This document shows, in pieces, positions 30,623-38,646 of a DNA stretch of 64,000 bases (position 1 is the stretch's first letter; the number at the start of each line of letters is the position of its first letter). This DNA comes from Gammaproteobacteria bacterium (GTDB lineage Bacteria; Pseudomonadota; Gammaproteobacteria; Thiotrichales; Thiotrichaceae), in NCBI GenBank assembly GCA_018822845.1, contig JAHJJD010000035.1, positions 25,738 to 89,737 on the forward strand, written 5' to 3'. The notes beneath the pieces were generated by a model. That model saw only the letters and a program-made list of their open reading frames with translations. It did no database searches and was not told the origin of the DNA. Made by a program: the position numbers and the translations under genes.

Positions 30623-31549
30623 CTACTCCCGCAAATAGCCCAGATTTTTCAGCGCAAACGCTTGGGGCTGAATCTGCAAGGCAGCCCACGCCGACATATC
30701 GCGGCAAGTATTGCCTTCCAGCAACATCACGATCTGGTCGCGGGTAATGGGGAACCAGGCATGCCCATCCAGCACGCCAGCCACCAGCTTGATGATATCA
30801 GCCGGGGCTGGCAGCATCAGTTTACCGCTACGCCCGGATGCTTCCGCAAGGGTCTGGATAATGGCTTTCCAGCTAAGTGCGTCTGGCCCACACAAGGTGT
30901 AGGTCTGACCATTGGCTGAAGGATTCACCAGCGCGGTTACAAACGCAGTTGCGACATCCTTCACATGCACCGGAGCCATGTGGAATTTGCCCGCCTGGGT
31001 CACGTTCAGACCTGCGAAAAACAGGGGTGCGGGAATCGGTGGCTTTACCAGTTCATGCTGCAATTGGGTGCAGAATTCCATCTTGCCACGCGGATCGCCG
31101 AAAATGACCGAGGGGCGAAATATCGTCCACTCCAGTCCAGATGCTTTCACACATGCCTCTGCGCGGTACTTGCTATCCTGATAGCGTGTACCGCCTGGTT
31201 TGACGCCGTTGGCACTCATCAGGACGAAATGTTTCACGCCCTGTTTTTGCGCCGCTGCCACGGTTCGTTCCACCCCGTTGTACTGCGAGTCCTCGAAGGT
31301 AATACCCCTGGCCGGGAATTCGCGCAGGATACCAATCAGATAAATGACGGCATCCGCCCCTTGCAGGCAACGTTCCAGCGCTACGGGGCTGGAGACATCG
31401 CCTGCAACGCTTTCACAACGCTCCGCCTGAACCAGTTTGCCTTCGCTGCCCGGACGCACCAGCACTCGAGGCACATGCCCTGCTTCCAGCAAGGCATCAA
31501 TGATGTAGGAGCCGACGAAACCGGTTCCTCCAATAATGCCGACTTTCAT
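30623..31549 (-). CDS. NAD(P)H-binding NDUFA9-like oxidoreductase (extended SDR family)
   Basis: The 308-aa protein has a Rossmann start KVGIIGGTGFVGSYIIDALLEAGH with the GxxGxxG motif. It continues as an atypical short-chain dehydrogenase of the complex I NDUFA9 type (VIYLIGILREFPARGITFEDSQYNG, HFVLMSANGVKPGGTRYQDSKYRAE). Homologues in proteobacteria and cyanobacteria are annotated as complex I NDUFA9 subunit family; the bacterial role and substrate are not settled. It is monocistronic, 19 bp convergent with the DUF4124 gene. Confidence 0.87.
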   Translation of the reverse strand: MKVGIIGGTGFVGSYIIDALLEAGHVPRVLVRPGSEGKLVQAERCESVAGDVSSPVALERCLQGADAVIYLIGILREFPARGITFEDSQYNGVERTVAAAQKQGVKHFVLMSANGVKPGGTRYQDSKYRAEACVKASGLEWTIFRPSVIFGDPRGKMEFCTQLQHELVKPPIPAPLFFAGLNVTQAGKFHMAPVHVKDVATAFVTALVNPSANGQTYTLCGPDALSWKAIIQTLAEASGRSGKLMLPAPADIIKLVAGVLDGHAWFPITRDQIVMLLEGNTCRDMSAWAALQIQPQAFALKNLGYLRE

Positions 31550-31700
31550 GGATCAAACTCCCGATGATGAGCGGGGCATTATCTCACCCCTGGCTACCGT
31601 GACTGGAATACTTGCACCCAGGCAAGGGCAATACAATCTTCCCGCCTTACCTGCGGGATAACCCTGAACTAACACAGCATAAGTACGGAATACCCCCCAA

Positions 31701-31728
31701 TTGCATTGTTTTTCACCCCACCTAAAAT
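31701..31728 (+). promoter_or_regulatory. Sigma70-type promoter for the 63-aa gene
   Basis: TTGCAT (-35, 31701-31706) and TAAAAT (-10, 31723-31728) are separated by 16 bases and lie 40 bases before the ATG of the small gene, which also has a strong AAGGAG site. Confidence 0.5.
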
Positions 31729-31768
31729 AGCCGGGTAAAACAATTTCAACCCCAAGGAGAAAACTGTC

Positions 31769-31960
31769 ATGGCTGACCAAAACAAAAAGCAACTGGCGCT
31801 CATCCATAAACTGGTGAAGGAAAATGACAACGCTGTCGACTTCCTGCTGGACTTGCAAGGCTATCCGCAAATCCAGAATAACCGGGATGCTCTCCATCTC
31901 GCCCTGCAATCCTGGCAGAAAGCCCATCCACAATCCTGCCAGTTCAGGACGGCTGCATAA
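31769..31960 (+). CDS. Small uncharacterised 63-aa protein
   Basis: The 63-aa acidic-to-neutral soluble protein (MADQNKKQLALIHKLVKEND...) appears all-helical, with a single Cys near the end (PQSCQF). It has a strong AAGGAG ribosome-binding site seven bases before the ATG and a reasonable promoter, which is good evidence for a real gene despite its size. Its last 17 bases overlap the 3' end of sufE on the other strand. I recognise no family. Confidence 0.65.
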   Translation: MADQNKKQLALIHKLVKENDNAVDFLLDLQGYPQIQNNRDALHLALQSWQKAHPQSCQFRTAA

Positions 31961-32402
31961 GGCCATCCAGACTCACTGACCCACCTGTAGACGCAAGCAC
32001 CACAGCCTGTTGCCTCATCTGTTCCACGATGGCATAAACGCCAACGTGGCGGGTGGGGCTCAGGTTTTCCGCCAAACGGATTCGATCAAAAAGAGCGTCA
32101 ACATCCATGTCGACGATTTGCTCAGGGCTTTTCCCATGGAACAGGTTCACCAGCAAGGCAACCACCCCCTTGATGATGGCGGTATCGCAGTCACCGTGAA
32201 AAATGATTCTTCCGGCGCGTTGCGGGTCAGGCAGGGCTTTCACCCACACCTTGCTCATGCAGGCTTTTACCCGGTTGCCGTCGGTCTTTTCAGACTCCGG
32301 CATCGGTTCCAGAGCGTCGCCCAATTCGGTCAGGTATTGGTAACGTTGATCCCAGTCCTCCAGAAACTCAAAATCAGTGGCAATGACATCAAGTTCACTC
32401 AT
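31944..32402 (-). CDS. sufE: Cysteine desulfuration protein SufE
   Basis: SufE accepts persulfide sulfur from the cysteine desulfurase SufS and passes it to the SufBCD scaffold. The 152-aa protein has the conserved active-site loop NRVKACMSKVW, with the acceptor Cys48, and HGDCDTAIIKGVVALLVNLFHGKSPEQI. It starts nine bases after the sufT-like gene stop, in one transcript headed by an IscR-type box. The partner SufS is not in the window, although SufB, SufC and SufD are encoded about 4-8 kb away. Confidence 0.92.
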   Translation of the reverse strand: MSELDVIATDFEFLEDWDQRYQYLTELGDALEPMPESEKTDGNRVKACMSKVWVKALPDPQRAGRIIFHGDCDTAIIKGVVALLVNLFHGKSPEQIVDMDVDALFDRIRLAENLSPTRHVGVYAIVEQMRQQAVVLASTGGSVSLDGLMQPS

Positions 32403-32411
32403 GGCTTGTTC

Positions 32412-32786
32412 CTACAGCATGTCCAGTTGCAAACGGGCTGCTTCGCTCATGAGTGATGGATCCCATGGCGGATCCCATTCCAGTTCAACCTCAACCTCAT
32501 TAACCTGCACGATGGAACGCACAACTGCCTCGACATTCCCCGGCAGACTACCCGCGACCGGGCAAGCGGGACTGGTCAGCGTCATGCGCACATGCACATT
32601 GTTGCCGTCATCCACCTCCAACCCGTAAATCAGGCCGAGATCGTAGATGTTGACCGGAATTTCCGGGTCATACACCTGGCTGATGGCAGCGATGACTTCA
32701 TTTTTCAGCCATTCACGCCGTACCTGTTGCGGATCATCGTGCTGTTCCGCCATTTTGGCGAGGTTTAAACGTGACAGCTTGAACAT
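32412..32786 (-). CDS. sufT: SUF-system associated protein SufT (DUF59/MIP18 family)
   Basis: The 124-aa protein has a DUF59 domain: VIAAISQVYDPEIPVNIYDLGLIY, then MTLTSPACPVAGSLPGNV with the conserved Cys, and VELEWDPPWDPSLMSEAA. Such proteins act in Fe-S cluster assembly or delivery and are usually last in SUF operons. The ATG at 32786 has GGAG ten bases upstream; longer frames are unsupported. It is the first gene of a leftward sufT-sufE unit. An IscR-like box lies 23 bases upstream of the start. Confidence 0.88.
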   Translation of the reverse strand: MFKLSRLNLAKMAEQHDDPQQVRREWLKNEVIAAISQVYDPEIPVNIYDLGLIYGLEVDDGNNVHVRMTLTSPACPVAGSLPGNVEAVVRSIVQVNEVEVELEWDPPWDPSLMSEAARLQLDML

Positions 32787-32808
32787 GATTTGAAACTCCA
32801 TCATCCCA

Positions 32809-32833
32809 ATAGTTGAGTATTTTAGTTGGAAAT
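32809..32833. promoter_or_regulatory. IscR type-1-like binding site upstream of sufT-sufE
   Basis: The 25-bp box (ATAGTTGAGTATTTT then AGTTGGAAAT) resembles the type-1 site bound by [2Fe-2S]-IscR in enterics. It is nearly the same as the box upstream of sufB at 40109-40133 (20 of 25 positions identical). It lies just before the sufT start in the gap to the divergent SGNH gene. Confidence 0.65.
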
Positions 32834-32993
32834 ATAATGGCAGCAGGGCTGCGCTGCAAATAAGCCCGTATTCGATAGCGCAATTCCTGACAGCCATCCT
32901 GTTTTTACCGCCACCCATCAAATCTACCCACGGCTTTTAAGGGCAAGTTCCGTACAATTGCAAACTAAACCGGTACAGCACAGTGAAGTGAAC

Positions 32994-34127
32994 ATGCAAA
33001 AGCAACTTTCCAGGCCAAAGGAATGGCTATTCCGTATCATCGCCATATTGTTCGGGTTGGTAATCGTATTTGCCGGGCTGGAAATCGTCATGCGCTTCCT
33101 GCCCGTCAGTGACGCTTATGCGGCCTTACCCGTTAATGCGCGGAATCCCCTGATGCGTTATCCTCCCCATTCCACCCACCAGTACAGCAGTGGCTGGAAC
33201 TTTGCCCTTGCGCAGAAGAAGTGGGCCAACAATGATGGTTATTACAGCGACTACGATTACGTACAGACTACCAAACCGCTGATGGCCGTCATCGGGGACA
33301 GCTTCATCGAAGCTGAACAGATTCCCAACAAGGATACCGTACAGGCACGGCTTCAGGCCGGACTGAACAACATTGGGCGGGTTTACGGCTTCGGTATTCA
33401 GGGCGCTCCACTTAGCCAGTATCTGGTTTTTGCCGAACACGCGCGGCAGGCATACCAGTCAGATAGCATGGTTTTCACCATTATTTCCAATGACTTTGAC
33501 CAGAGTCTGATGAAATACGGCGGGGAATTCCTGCGCGGCATGTACATGTTTTCCGACACCAGCGATCAGGCACGTCTGGAAATGATCGACTATGCAGGCA
33601 GCGAACGTTCCGGGATACGTGGATTGCTCAAGCACTCGGCCTTGTTGCGCTACCTGTACGCTAATGCGGGACTCAATCCGAAACAGGTGCAGGCATGGTT
33701 TTCAGCAGCTGAAGCAACAGCTCCCCCGGTTCATTTTGGCGGTATTGAACCCGGTTTCAGCGAGGAAAAACTGGCTGACTCGCAGCGGGCAGTGGAGCTG
33801 TTCTTCCAGCACCTGCCAGAAAAGACCGGCCTGACACCAGACAAAATCCTGTTTGTGGTTGATGGTATCCGCGAAGTCCGCACTGAAGCCCAGTGGCAGG
33901 AAGCCGAACAAAGCTATTTTGGCCGGATGCGGAATTATTTCATGCAGGCAGCCCGCCAACGGGGGTACGAGCTTGTCGACTTGCATCCTGTTTTCCAGCA
34001 GGCGCAGCAGGCCGGGCAAACAGTGGACTTCATCCCGAAAGACTGGCACTGGAATTCGCTCGGTCACATGCTGGTAGCAGACGCCATCCGGCAAACACGG
34101 GTCTACCAACAAACATTTAACCGATAA
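32994..34127 (+). CDS. SGNH-hydrolase-like membrane-anchored protein (AlgX/O-acetyltransferase-like)
   Basis: The 377-aa protein has one N-terminal membrane helix (IIAILFGLVIVFAGLEIVM), then a periplasmic SGNH domain. Block I is AVIGDSFIEAEQ with the likely nucleophile Ser103. Block V is KDWHWNSLGH with Asp350 and His352. Proteins of this type modify exported polysaccharides or lipids (O-acetyl transfer or removal). The start at 32994 has GAAGTG upstream. It heads a four-gene rightward cassette with a carbamoyltransferase and two small membrane proteins, 18 bp apart. Confidence 0.8.
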   Translation: MQKQLSRPKEWLFRIIAILFGLVIVFAGLEIVMRFLPVSDAYAALPVNARNPLMRYPPHSTHQYSSGWNFALAQKKWANNDGYYSDYDYVQTTKPLMAVIGDSFIEAEQIPNKDTVQARLQAGLNNIGRVYGFGIQGAPLSQYLVFAEHARQAYQSDSMVFTIISNDFDQSLMKYGGEFLRGMYMFSDTSDQARLEMIDYAGSERSGIRGLLKHSALLRYLYANAGLNPKQVQAWFSAAEATAPPVHFGGIEPGFSEEKLADSQRAVELFFQHLPEKTGLTPDKILFVVDGIREVRTEAQWQEAEQSYFGRMRNYFMQAARQRGYELVDLHPVFQQAQQAGQTVDFIPKDWHWNSLGHMLVADAIRQTRVYQQTFNR

Positions 34128-34145
34128 CCAGCGGAACAACAACGA

Positions 34146-35984
34146 ATGGGAACCTACATCCTGGGTATTTCTGCCTATTATCACGACAGCGCTGCCGCCC
34201 TGATCCGGGAGGGGGTGATTATTGCTGCTGCCCAGGAAGAACGTTTCACCCGCAAGAAACATGACCCGTCATTCCCCGCCAATGCCATCCTCTATTGCCT
34301 TGAACATGCTGGAATCGGGCTGGAAGACATCGCCCACATTGTGTTCTATGACAAACCGCTGCTGAAATTCGAACGGCTGCTGGAAACCTATCTGCACTAC
34401 GCGCCCAGAGGCTTCCGTTCGTTTGTCACCGCCATGCCCATCTGGCTGAAGGAAAAGCTGTTCATCAAGGATACGCTCAACCGGGAACTGAACGCACTTG
34501 GCGGGCTGAAAGGCAAGGCCCCCCTGCTGTTCACGGAACACCACCAGGCGCATGCAGCCTCCGCCTTTTTCCCCAGCCCTTTCCAGCAAGCCGCCGTCAT
34601 GTGTCTGGATGGTGTGGGTGAATGGGCGACCACTTCCGTCTGGCAAGGCGACGGCAACCGCCTGCAACCACTGTGGGAAATCGATTTCCCCCACTCGCTA
34701 GGGCTGCTCTATTCGGCTTTCACCTATTACACCGGCTTCAAGGTCAATTCCGGGGAATACAAACTGATGGGCCTCGCGCCTTATGGCGAACCCAAATATG
34801 TCGACCTGATCCTCAACAATCTACTGGAGTTGCGTGATGACGGCACCTTCCGCCTGAACATGGAATATTTCAGCTACACCACCGGGCTGACCATGACCAA
34901 CCAGCGCTTTGCCGACCTGTTCGGTTCACCGCCCCGCAAGCCGGAAAGCCCGTTGACCCAGAAAGAAATGGATATCGCCGCCTCAATCCAGGCCGTTACC
35001 GAAACGGTGGTGCTGCGTCTGGCGCAGACCGTACACAAGGAAACCGGTAATGACTACCTGTGTCTGGCAGGCGGTGTCGCCCTCAACTGCGTCGCCAATG
35101 GTCGCTTGCTGCGGGAAAGCAAATTCAGGGACATCTGGATACAGCCTGCCGCCGGGGATGCAGGCGGAGCACTGGGAGCCGCCCTGTCCGTGTGGCATGA
35201 ATACCTCGACAACCCACGGGAAACCAATGGCACAGACCAAATGCAGGGCGCATATCTCGGCCCTGCCTTCAGCCCTGTAAAAATCCGCACATGGCTGGAT
35301 GAGCAACAAATCCCTTACCTCGAACTGGAAGAAGAGCAATTACTGCACGGCCTCGGCGAAATACTGGAAAAAGGCAATGTCGTAGGCTGGTTCCAGGGGC
35401 GCATGGAGTTTGGCCCCCGTGCCCTGTGCGCCCGCTCCATCATCGGTGATGCCCGCAACCGTGACATGCAATCGGTGATGAACCTGAAAATCAAGTTCCG
35501 CGAATCGTTCCGCCCGTTTGCCCCGGTCATCAAGCATGACAAGGTGAAAGAATGGTTTCAGCATGGCCGCAGCAGCCCTTACATGCTGATCGTGGCCAAC
35601 GTACAGTATGAAAAACGCCTGCCGGTATCCGCCGAACAGCAACAGCATTTCGGTATCGACAAACTGAAAGTGGCACGTTCGCAAATACCCGCCGTCACCC
35701 ACGTAGACTATTCCGCCCGTTTGCAAACCATTCACCCGGAAACCAACCCGCGTTTTTACAAACTGCTTGATGTCTTTGAACAGCGTACTGGCTGCCCGGT
35801 GCTGGTCAACACATCCTTCAACGTGCGTGGCGAACCCATTGTGTGCACACCGGAAGATGCCTACCGCTGCTTTATGCGCACCGGGATGGATTATCTGGTA
35901 ATGGAAAATTTCCTGCTCGCCAAGACACTACAGCCCGAATGGCAAGACAAGGAGGACTGGCGTAATGCATTCGCCCTCGACTGA
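34146..35984 (+). CDS. Carbamoyltransferase (NodU/CmcH/TobZ family)
   Basis: The 612-aa enzyme transfers carbamoyl from carbamoyl phosphate to a hydroxyl of a sugar or other small molecule. The N-terminal Kae1-like domain begins GTYILGISAYYHDSAAALI and contains EHHQAHAASAFFPS, with metal-binding histidines, and CLDGVGEWATT. The C-terminal YrdC-like domain has GRMEFGPRALCARSI and CPVLVNTSFNVRGEPIV. Length is normal for the family. It follows the SGNH gene by 18 bp and overlaps the next gene by 20 bases. The cassette suggests decoration of an exopolysaccharide or glycan, but no glycosyltransferases are adjacent. Confidence 0.93.
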   Translation: MGTYILGISAYYHDSAAALIREGVIIAAAQEERFTRKKHDPSFPANAILYCLEHAGIGLEDIAHIVFYDKPLLKFERLLETYLHYAPRGFRSFVTAMPIWLKEKLFIKDTLNRELNALGGLKGKAPLLFTEHHQAHAASAFFPSPFQQAAVMCLDGVGEWATTSVWQGDGNRLQPLWEIDFPHSLGLLYSAFTYYTGFKVNSGEYKLMGLAPYGEPKYVDLILNNLLELRDDGTFRLNMEYFSYTTGLTMTNQRFADLFGSPPRKPESPLTQKEMDIAASIQAVTETVVLRLAQTVHKETGNDYLCLAGGVALNCVANGRLLRESKFRDIWIQPAAGDAGGALGAALSVWHEYLDNPRETNGTDQMQGAYLGPAFSPVKIRTWLDEQQIPYLELEEEQLLHGLGEILEKGNVVGWFQGRMEFGPRALCARSIIGDARNRDMQSVMNLKIKFRESFRPFAPVIKHDKVKEWFQHGRSSPYMLIVANVQYEKRLPVSAEQQQHFGIDKLKVARSQIPAVTHVDYSARLQTIHPETNPRFYKLLDVFEQRTGCPVLVNTSFNVRGEPIVCTPEDAYRCFMRTGMDYLVMENFLLAKTLQPEWQDKEDWRNAFALD

Positions 35985-36378
35985 CACCACCCTGACGCCA
36001 ACAGAATTACGCCGCTTTGGCCTGCTGACCGGTACCATTTTCGCCAGCCTGTTTGGCCTGTTGTTTCCCTGGCTGGGTGAACGCGCCATCCCTGTGTGGC
36101 CGTGGGTCGTGATGGCAGCTTTCTGCGCACCCGCCCTGCTTTACCCCCGGATATTACAGCCAGTGTATTCCATCTGGATGAAAATCGGCCATATACTTGG
36201 CTGGATCAATACCCGGATCATTCTTGGGCTGCTGTTTTTTCTGCTGCTTGTTCCTGTCGGCTTGCTGATGCGTATGTTGCGCCAGGGGCGCATCCAGGAA
36301 ATCAACCGCGCCACTGGCGACTCCCTGCGTCAGCCCAGCCACAAGCGCCCAAACAACCATTTCAAGAGACTTTTCTGA
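35965..36378 (+). CDS. SxtJ-like small membrane protein
   Basis: The 137-aa protein has three to four hydrophobic helices: about 19-38, 45-62 and 80-105. This matches the SxtJ family of membrane proteins that sit beside carbamoyltransferases in saxitoxin and exopolysaccharide clusters. The start overlaps the carbamoyltransferase end by 20 bases, and the stop overlaps the next ATG (TGATG), so the genes are translationally coupled. Its biochemical role is not known. Confidence 0.8.
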   Translation: MHSPSTDTTLTPTELRRFGLLTGTIFASLFGLLFPWLGERAIPVWPWVVMAAFCAPALLYPRILQPVYSIWMKIGHILGWINTRIILGLLFFLLLVPVGLLMRMLRQGRIQEINRATGDSLRQPSHKRPNNHFKRLF

Positions 36379-36530
36379 TGCTTGATTTACTAAAAGAACT
36401 GTGGCATTTCATGCTGGAACGCAAAAAATTCTGGCTGCTACCTATTATCATCGTCCTGATCCTGTTTGGGGCACTGCTGGTATTTGCCCAGGGTTCCGCT
36501 GTCGCACCGTTCATTTACACGCTGTTTTGA
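36378..36530 (+). CDS. DUF5989 family 50-aa membrane protein
   Basis: The 50-aa protein MLDLLKELWHFMLERKKFW... has one strong C-terminal hydrophobic helix (LLPIIIVLILFGALLVFA). It fits the DUF5989 family that accompanies carbamoyltransferase/SxtJ pairs. The ATG overlaps the SxtJ-like stop by one base. Its last 16 bases overlap the 3' end of sufD on the opposite strand. Confidence 0.8.
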   Translation: MLDLLKELWHFMLERKKFWLLPIIIVLILFGALLVFAQGSAVAPFIYTLF

Positions 36531-37825
36531 ATAATTCGGGAAACGGCCTCACGGGCGCGGTTTTCCAACGCCTCCCACTGACACATTGCGATGATCTCAT
36601 CGGCAAACCCGGTGCAAATCATGTTGACCGCCTGCTCACGGACAATGCCGCGTGAACGCAGGTAAAACAGCATTTCATCGTCAATCTGCCCAACCGTTGT
36701 TCCGTGACTGCACAGCACATCGTCGGCGTAGATCTCCAGCCGTGGCTTGGTGTCGATTTCGGCGTCACGCGACAGCAGCAGATTGTCGTTGCTGAGGCGT
36801 GCGTCGGTTTTCTGCGCATCCGGCCTCACTTCGACATTGCCATCGAACACCGCCTTGCCGTGGTCAAACAGAATGCCCTTGAAGCGTTCGCGGCTGGTGC
36901 AACCAGGCTGATTGTGAATCACGTCCAGATGCATGTCGTGCGACTGTTTGCCGCCTGCCAGGTAAAAGCCGTTGAGCTGGCAATCGGCATCAGAGCCGCT
37001 GAAATCAACGTGGAATTCGGTACGCGACCATGCCCCACCCAGAGCCAGCGTCGTGCCATGGTACTGACTGTTTTCCGCCTGCCGCACGTACAGGCTGTAC
37101 AGGTGACGGGTGCGCAGGCTTTCGTTTTGCAGGCGCGGATGATGCAGTTGCGCGCCCTTTTCCAGAAATACTTCCGCAACGATATTGTTCAGGCACAAGG
37201 TATCGGCGAGGTGTGTGTAATGTTCAATCAGGGTGGCTTGCGCGCCCTCTTCCAGCAGCACCAGCAGGCGTGGCTGGGTAATGTATTCGTTGTCGAAACT
37301 GATGGTTACATGCAGTATTTCAACCGGTTGCTCCAGCACCGCACCAGCAGCAACGCGGATGAATACACCCTCGCCCAGCGAAGCTGTATTCAGGGCGGTG
37401 AACAGGTGCGCGCCTTCTCCGCTGAGTTCGCCCAGATGTTCAAACACGGCCTTGTTGCCATTCGCCAGTGCAGAGCGTAAGGGCTGAACCGACAACGGGC
37501 CATCCTCCGGCAGGCTGGATAACTCCTGCACGAAAAACCCGTTGAGCAACACGATGCGCGGGCTGTCATCACCCGTCAGGCGCAATTGCCGGATGTCCTC
37601 GGCAAACAGCAAATCCTCTTCAGGTTCAGCGGGTTTGAACTGCTGCTCCAGCAATGGGGGTAACGGGGTGTAACGCCAGCTTTCACTACGCAGGTCAGGC
37701 AAGGGTAATTCCTGCACCTGCATGACGGCATGGAGCTGCCTCCGGTTGTGCCAGTCATGCGTGGCAGTCGTCTGGTTGGCAGCCATTTGCCGGTAATGCT
37801 GCAAGGTGCTGGTTGCTGTGTTCAT
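36515..37825 (-). CDS. sufD: Fe-S cluster assembly protein SufD
   Basis: SufD is a scaffold subunit of the SufBC2D complex. The 436-aa protein has the family core: YHGTTLALGGAWSRTEFHVDF, VIHNQPGCTSRERFKGILFD, then LLLSRDAEIDTKPRLEIYADDVLCSHGTTVG with the conserved His, and the C-terminal YLRSRGI. Length is normal. Its ATG overlaps the sufC stop (ATGA). It is third in the leftward sufB-sufC-sufD operon; the expected next gene sufS is absent and the DUF5989 gene meets it convergently. Confidence 0.94.
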   Translation of the reverse strand: MNTATSTLQHYRQMAANQTTATHDWHNRRQLHAVMQVQELPLPDLRSESWRYTPLPPLLEQQFKPAEPEEDLLFAEDIRQLRLTGDDSPRIVLLNGFFVQELSSLPEDGPLSVQPLRSALANGNKAVFEHLGELSGEGAHLFTALNTASLGEGVFIRVAAGAVLEQPVEILHVTISFDNEYITQPRLLVLLEEGAQATLIEHYTHLADTLCLNNIVAEVFLEKGAQLHHPRLQNESLRTRHLYSLYVRQAENSQYHGTTLALGGAWSRTEFHVDFSGSDADCQLNGFYLAGGKQSHDMHLDVIHNQPGCTSRERFKGILFDHGKAVFDGNVEVRPDAQKTDARLSNDNLLLSRDAEIDTKPRLEIYADDVLCSHGTTVGQIDDEMLFYLRSRGIVREQAVNMICTGFADEIIAMCQWEALENRAREAVSRIIQNSV

Positions 37826-38577
37826 GCTGCCTCCCGCTGTTCCTGAATCCAGCCGTAACCCCTGGCTTCCAGCTCCAGCGCCAGTGACTTGTCACCACTG
37901 CGGATGATCTTGCCATCGCTGAGCACATGCACCACATCCGGCTCAATGTATTCCAGCAGACGTTGATAGTGGGTAATCACCAGCATGGAGCGTTCCGGGC
38001 TGCGCAGGTTATTGATCCCGTTGGCAACGATTTTGAGCGCGTCAATGTCGAGGCCGGAATCGGTTTCATCCAGTATTGCAAGGCTCGGTTCCAGCAGGCT
38101 CATTTGCAGGATTTCATTACGCTTCATTTCGCCACCGGAAAAGCCGGTATTGACGTAGCGTTTGAGCAAGCCTTCGTCGATGTTCAGCGCTTTCAGCTTG
38201 CTGCGGACTAGCCGCATGAATTCGACCGAATTCAGCTCAGGCTCGCCGCGTGCCTTGCGGATGGCATTCAGCGACATGTGCATGAAATAGGTGTTGTTGA
38301 CGCCGGGCAACTCTACCGGATACTGGAAGGCCATGAAGATGCCCCGGTGGGCGCGCTCTTCAGGCTCCAGTTCCAGCAGGTCTTCGCCCTTCCAGCTTAT
38401 GGTGCCCCCAGTGATTTCGTATTCCTCACGCCCGGCCAGCGCTTTGGAAAGCGTGCTCTTGCCGGAACCATTCGGCCCCATGATGGCGTGGACTTCGCCT
38501 GCCTTGATTTCCAGGTTCAGGCCCTTGAGGATTTCTTTGCCGTTGATGGATACGTGTAGATCTTTGACTGATAGCAT
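37822..38577 (-). CDS. sufC: Fe-S cluster assembly ATPase SufC
   Basis: SufC is the ABC-type ATPase of the SufBCD scaffold. The 251-aa protein has Walker A GPNGSGKST, signature FSGGEMKR, Walker B LAILDETDSGLD and the H-loop His in VITHYQRLL. The ATG at 38577 gives MLSVKDLHVSINGKEIL; a longer frame would read through a dispersed repeat and into sufB and is rejected. It is 64 bp downstream of sufB, and that gap is mostly the dispersed repeat. Confidence 0.96.
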   Translation of the reverse strand: MLSVKDLHVSINGKEILKGLNLEIKAGEVHAIMGPNGSGKSTLSKALAGREEYEITGGTISWKGEDLLELEPEERAHRGIFMAFQYPVELPGVNNTYFMHMSLNAIRKARGEPELNSVEFMRLVRSKLKALNIDEGLLKRYVNTGFSGGEMKRNEILQMSLLEPSLAILDETDSGLDIDALKIVANGINNLRSPERSMLVITHYQRLLEYIEPDVVHVLSDGKIIRSGDKSLALELEARGYGWIQEQREAA

Positions 38578-38598
38578 TTTGTTTTCTCTCTGTTTATG

Positions 38599-38646
38599 TT
38601 CCCTGAGCGGAGTTGTCCCCGGTAGCTGAGCGGAGTCGAAGCTACC
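38599..38646. repeat. Dispersed GAGCGGAGTCGAAG repeat between sufB and sufC
   Basis: The sequence GTTCCCTGAGCGGAGT followed by the hairpin GGTAGCTGAGCGGAGTCGAAGCTACC-type arms is the same repeat unit as in valS (13675-13800 and 13993-14038). It overlaps the sufB stop codon (38642-38644) and fills most of the sufB-sufC gap. Confidence 0.8.
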
